A DNA stretch of 17,698 nucleotides from Lachnospiraceae bacterium (GTDB lineage Bacteria; Bacillota; Clostridia; Lachnospirales; Lachnospiraceae), in the NCBI GenBank assembly GCA_900763175.1, contig CAAFJI010000004.1:1-17698 (forward strand), written 5' to 3'. The translations under genes and the position numbers were made by a program. Each line of letters starts with the position of its first letter. Within the stretch, counting starts at the first letter, position 1. Shown piece after piece: positions 14,597 through 17,698 of this stretch. The notes under the pieces were generated by a model. That model searched no databases. It was not told the DNA's origin and worked only from the letters and a program-made list of their open reading frames with translations.

Positions 14597-15886
14597 ATGG
14601 AAGATAGAAGAACAGAGCAGTACAGGCAGAATCTAAAAGAATTTGTGATGTCTCACACCGAGGATGTATTGAAGAACCCCCGGAGCTTTATCCGTTATCC
14701 CTTTATTGATCCAGGCTCCATTTATGATGGAAATGTATGGGACTGGGATACGTACTGGTCTGTATATGGCTTTTTAAACCTGGCGGATTCTTACGAGAAC
14801 CCGTCAGTGAAGACCCGTATCCTGGAACACGCACAGGGAAATATCCGTAACTTTTTCGATCATCAGCTGGAGGACGGCTATATCCCCATGATGATTGAGG
14901 TGGCAGATTGGCCGGAGCCTTATCTGAATATGCGGCACAAAGAGGGAAAGCGGATGAATATGCATAAGCCTTTTCTTTGCAGCCAGATCTGTCTGATCAG
15001 TGATTATATGGATGATTATTCCTGGGCAAAGGAGTTTCTTCCTGGTGTGAGAAAATATTTTGAATGCTATGATCGTTATTATTTCCATGAAAACAGCGGC
15101 CTGTATGTATGGCAGGATGATATTATGATTGGAATGGATAATGATCCGGCTACCTTTGGCCGCCCGCCATTTTCAACGGCAAACATTTTCCTGAACAGCT
15201 TTATGTGTGTGGAAATGGAAGCTGGGGCGAAGCTTTACCGTCAGTTTGGCAAAGAGAGTGAGGCAGCTGCACTTTTGAAAAAAAGAGAAGCACTGGTAAA
15301 CGCCATTCAGCAGGAGTGCTGGGATAAGCGTGATAAGTTCTTCTATTCTGTGGACGTAGACATTAAGACCAGAAAATATGACTGGTTTCATCAGGGACTG
15401 GGCGTGTTCTGGAAAACCCTTCCTATCAAGGTGAGAGTGTGGTCTGGCTTTATTCCTATGTATGCGGGAATTGCGACAAGGGAACAGGCTGAGGCTATGG
15501 TAAAGCATATTTTTGATCCGGATACGTTTGGCTCTGATTATGGGCTTACCACACTTGCCAAGGACGAGAAGATGTTTGACCTTTCTGTGACAAATAATCC
15601 GTCAAACTGGCTGGGACCAATCTGGCTGGTTGCCAATTATGTGGTGTTCCGTGGCCTTATGAATTATGGGTACCGCATGGAGGCGGAAATTATGTATAAA
15701 CGTACCATGCGTCTTTTGGGAACTGACCTTGAAAAGACCGGAAGTCTTCATGAGTATTACAATCCATTTAACGGAGAGCCGATCATGAACGGTGGATTTA
15801 TCAACTGGAATGTGCTGGCATTGAATATGGCCGATGAACTGGCTGGAAAGAAGCCGATGTGTTTGCCAGAGATTACCGGAAGGTAA
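14597..15886 (+). CDS. Trehalase/GH63-like (MGH1-like) glycosidase of unknown specificity
   Basis: A 429-residue predicted cytoplasmic (alpha/alpha)6-barrel glycosidase resembling clan GH-G (GH37 trehalases, GH63) and mannosylglycerate hydrolase-like domains. The fingerprint NVWDWDTYW (46-54) corresponds to the WD-W/SYF motif of the clan. WQDDIMIGMDNDP (172-184) places Asp181 where the catalytic acid of GH63 is found. SNWLGPIWLVANY (336-348) is the usual barrel motif. Glu386 in LHEYYNPFNGEP fits the catalytic base. There is no signal peptide. It starts 4 nt after the second permease gene with only a weak GGG-type ribosome binding site, so it is probably translated by coupling. The operon position says it acts on the imported glycan, but which linkage it cuts is not clear; alternatives are an alpha-glucoside, alpha-mannoside or alpha-linked acid sugar. 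A strong terminator follows. Confidence 0.75.
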   Translation: MEDRRTEQYRQNLKEFVMSHTEDVLKNPRSFIRYPFIDPGSIYDGNVWDWDTYWSVYGFLNLADSYENPSVKTRILEHAQGNIRNFFDHQLEDGYIPMMIEVADWPEPYLNMRHKEGKRMNMHKPFLCSQICLISDYMDDYSWAKEFLPGVRKYFECYDRYYFHENSGLYVWQDDIMIGMDNDPATFGRPPFSTANIFLNSFMCVEMEAGAKLYRQFGKESEAAALLKKREALVNAIQQECWDKRDKFFYSVDVDIKTRKYDWFHQGLGVFWKTLPIKVRVWSGFIPMYAGIATREQAEAMVKHIFDPDTFGSDYGLTTLAKDEKMFDLSVTNNPSNWLGPIWLVANYVVFRGLMNYGYRMEAEIMYKRTMRLLGTDLEKTGSLHEYYNPFNGEPIMNGGFINWNVLALNMADELAGKKPMCLPEITGR

Positions 15887-15906
15887 AGGATATAAGTAAA
15901 AAATAA

Positions 15907-15964
15907 AAAAGAGGATTGTGAAATTGCAGGAAACGTGGAACCGGCAGTTTCCAGTCCTCTTTTT
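15907..15964 (+). terminator. Strong branched intrinsic terminator
   Basis: AAAAGAGGA (15907-15915) pairs with TCCTCTTTT (15955-15963) as the base stem. An inner stem GGAAAC (15929-15934) / GTTTCC (15947-15952) has a 12-nt loop. The 3' arm ends in a T5 run (15960-15964). It ends the transporter/GH63-like operon. The A-rich 5' arm means it could also work on the opposite strand. Confidence 0.7.
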
Positions 15965-15987
15965 GCAGTTGAAAAGGAGTTGTCGAG

Positions 15988-17598
15988 ATGATCCAGAATC
16001 CAATTCTTCCGGGCTTTTGTCCGGACCCTAGTATTATTCGGGTGGAAGATGATTATTATATTGCCACTTCAAGCTTTGAATGGTGGCCTGGGGTGAAGAT
16101 TTATCATTCTAAGGACCTGCAGCATTATGAGCAGCTGCCTTCTCCCCTGAATCGGCTAAGCCAGCTGAACATGATCGGGGAGGCAGATTCCTGTGGCGTG
16201 TGGGCACCGGATATTTCCTGGGACGGGGAGTATTACTGGCTGATCTATACGGATGTGAAAACAAGGACCAGCGGCTTTTTTAATACTCATAATTATCTGG
16301 TAAAGACAAAGGATATCAGAGGCAGTTGGTCTGAGCCAGTTTATCTGAACAGCACTGGCTTTGACCCTTCTTTTTTCCATGATACAGATGGGAAAAAATA
16401 TGTAGTGAATATGATAAATAATTTTAGGGGGATTCTGGTGCAGGAGTACGATCCTGTGAAGGAACGCCTGATAGGAGAGGCAAAAAATGTCTTTGCCGGA
16501 ACTGGGAGAAATTACACGGAAGGACCACATATTTATCATATTGGAGAATATTATTATTTGTTGATGGCAGAGGGCGGGACCAGCTATGAGCATATGGTGA
16601 CGATGGCAAGGGCACGTTCTATCTGGGGACCTTACGAGGAAGATCCGGGAAATCCGGTGCTCACATCAGATGTGGAGAATCCGGAGGCACTGCAGAGATG
16701 CGGTCATGGAGATCTGGTCTGTACGCAGAATAGGGAGTGGTATATGGTTCATCTTTGCTCCAGAACCTTGAAGGGAGAGCGGAAGAGTGTGCTTGGACGT
16801 GAGACCTCCATTCAAAAAATGGCATGGAACGAAGAGGGCTGGCTGCGAATGGCTTGCGGTGGAAGATTCGGACAGATGGAGACGGAAAGTCCGGCTGGGA
16901 TTGAGGAGTATTTGTTCCCGGAAGAAGATGGGAAGGATTATGGCCGAGATGAGTTTGAGATAGCGGAGGATGGTTTGTCTGCCGAAGGCGGCTTTCTTGA
17001 TGTGAGATATACCTCTTTGCGCCAGCCCTACGGAAGTTTTGCCTCTACTACAGAGCGGCCTGGCTACCTTCGCCTGTACGGACAGGAATCCTTAAATTCC
17101 TGCTATCATGTAAGCATGATCGCAAGGCGGCAACAGGCAAAGGAAGTCCAGGTGGAGACTTGTGTAGAATTTGAGCCGGAGTGTCGGGAGCAGATGGCTG
17201 GACTGGCCTATATGTACGACACCGGAAACTATTATCTGCTGGTAAAAACAAGGGAAGAGGAATACGGTTCCTCTAGTCAGGACCTTACAAAACCAGCCAA
17301 ATTGCGGCTGATCAGAAGCAGTCACTTCGCCGTTTCCGATGTAATCCAATCAGTTCTAATTCCGGAAACAGGCAGGCTTTATCTGCGGATTATAACAGTT
17401 AACGAAGGCCTAAACGCCAAGTTTTTCTATTCTCTTGACGGAGAAAATTATATCGAACTGGCTGAAGTACCAACCAACATCCTCACAGATGAACAAAGTG
17501 AGGGCTTCACAGGCGCCCACTTCGGAATGTACTGCCACGACATGACAGGGCAGAGGAAGTATGGGGATTTTGATTATTTTGAAATAAAACGTATTTGA
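15988..17598 (+). CDS. GH43 beta-xylosidase / alpha-L-arabinofuranosidase
   Basis: A 536-residue glycosidase with an N-terminal five-bladed GH43 propeller (about 1-310) and a C-terminal concanavalin-like beta-sandwich (about 320-536), the layout and size of XynB-type beta-1,4-xylosidases. Catalytic residues are visible: base Asp13 in FCPDPSI, pKa-modulating Asp126 in TGFDPSFF, and acid Glu178 in NYTEGPHIY. GVWAPDI (70-76) is also conserved. There is no signal peptide. AAGGAG lies 8 nt before the ATG. It is separated from the preceding operon by the terminator at 15907-15964, and no clear promoter is visible in the gap, so it may depend on read-through or on an overlooked promoter. It probably removes xylose or arabinose from imported oligosaccharides; family membership does not distinguish the two activities. 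Confidence 0.92.
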   Translation: MIQNPILPGFCPDPSIIRVEDDYYIATSSFEWWPGVKIYHSKDLQHYEQLPSPLNRLSQLNMIGEADSCGVWAPDISWDGEYYWLIYTDVKTRTSGFFNTHNYLVKTKDIRGSWSEPVYLNSTGFDPSFFHDTDGKKYVVNMINNFRGILVQEYDPVKERLIGEAKNVFAGTGRNYTEGPHIYHIGEYYYLLMAEGGTSYEHMVTMARARSIWGPYEEDPGNPVLTSDVENPEALQRCGHGDLVCTQNREWYMVHLCSRTLKGERKSVLGRETSIQKMAWNEEGWLRMACGGRFGQMETESPAGIEEYLFPEEDGKDYGRDEFEIAEDGLSAEGGFLDVRYTSLRQPYGSFASTTERPGYLRLYGQESLNSCYHVSMIARRQQAKEVQVETCVEFEPECREQMAGLAYMYDTGNYYLLVKTREEEYGSSSQDLTKPAKLRLIRSSHFAVSDVIQSVLIPETGRLYLRIITVNEGLNAKFFYSLDGENYIELAEVPTNILTDEQSEGFTGAHFGMYCHDMTGQRKYGDFDYFEIKRI

Positions 17599-17681
17599 AC
17601 GCAGGTAAGCATTCCCCCGCTTCAAGTGCACAGCGACTGCGTTCATGAGCAAGCAGCGAAGCGGATTGTGAATGTCCGCTT
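17596..17681 (+). repeat. Interleaved inverted repeats after the GH43 gene
   Basis: Three pairings are visible: TGAACGCAG (17596-17604) with CTGCGTTCA (17637-17645), 9 bp; CCGCTTC (17617-17623) with GAAGCGG (17658-17664), 7 bp; and AAGCGGA (17659-17665) with TCCGCTT (17675-17681), 7 bp with a 9-nt loop. The first two interleave, so they could form a pseudoknot. The last two share an arm and are mutually exclusive. The last hairpin is followed by TTTACAAAGGTTTTC, a weak terminator tail. It may be an intergenic REP-like element or the terminator of the GH43 gene. The window ends here. Confidence 0.4.
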
Positions 17682-17698
17682 TACAAAGGTTTTCAGAC

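Noticed and set aside
1..17698. CRISPR array, tRNA/rRNA genes, insertion sequences or prophage genes
   Set aside because: No regularly spaced repeats, cloverleaf sequences, transposase or integrase motifs were seen; the genes form one coherent metabolic locus.

Overview
The window looks like part of a Gram-positive Clostridia chromosome, most likely a gut Lachnospiraceae (Blautia-like). This is inferred from moderate GC, strong AGGAG-type ribosome binding sites, a YesM/YesN-type two-component pair beside a CUT1 sugar ABC transporter, and Firmicutes-style cytoplasmic glycosidases. All eleven convincing genes are on the + strand and form one carbohydrate-utilisation locus. I see no mobile element, tRNA, rRNA or CRISPR array.

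Layout: (1) 1-247 is an A-rich leader with a good sigma-A-type promoter (127-155). (2) 248-8104 is a run of five catabolic genes: an Asp/Glu-racemase-superfamily protein that keeps only one of the two usual cysteines, a GH127-type glycosidase, a DUF1537 four-carbon acid-sugar kinase, a BKACE (DUF849) beta-keto acid cleavage enzyme and a GH78 alpha-L-rhamnosidase. (3) 8105-8301 is a structured leader with two inverted repeats, the second terminator-like, followed by the YesM-type histidine kinase and YesN-type AraC response regulator (8302-11140). (4) 11141-11429 holds an intrinsic terminator, a set of TGGTA/TACCA repeats and a 14-bp palindrome. It precedes an operon of secreted solute-binding protein, two permeases and a trehalase/GH63-like (alpha/alpha)6 glycosidase (11430-15886). 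A terminator-like hairpin lies between the binding protein and the permeases. (5) After a strong terminator comes a GH43 beta-xylosidase/alpha-L-arabinofuranosidase (15988-17598), then a tail with interleaved inverted repeats.

Inferred working model: the kinase/regulator pair senses an extracellular oligosaccharide or glycoside and switches on the binding protein and permeases. The ATPase is not encoded here and is presumably a shared MsmX-like protein. None of the four glycosidases has a signal peptide, so debranching (L-rhamnose, L-arabinofuranose or a related acid sugar, xylose/arabinose, and an unknown residue for the GH63-like enzyme) should take place in the cytoplasm. The arrangement resembles the B. 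subtilis yes rhamnogalacturonan locus. The unusual part is the racemase-like/DUF1537 kinase/BKACE trio embedded among the glycosidases. I know of no described pathway with that combination, and it could metabolise a rare acid sugar released from the imported glycan.
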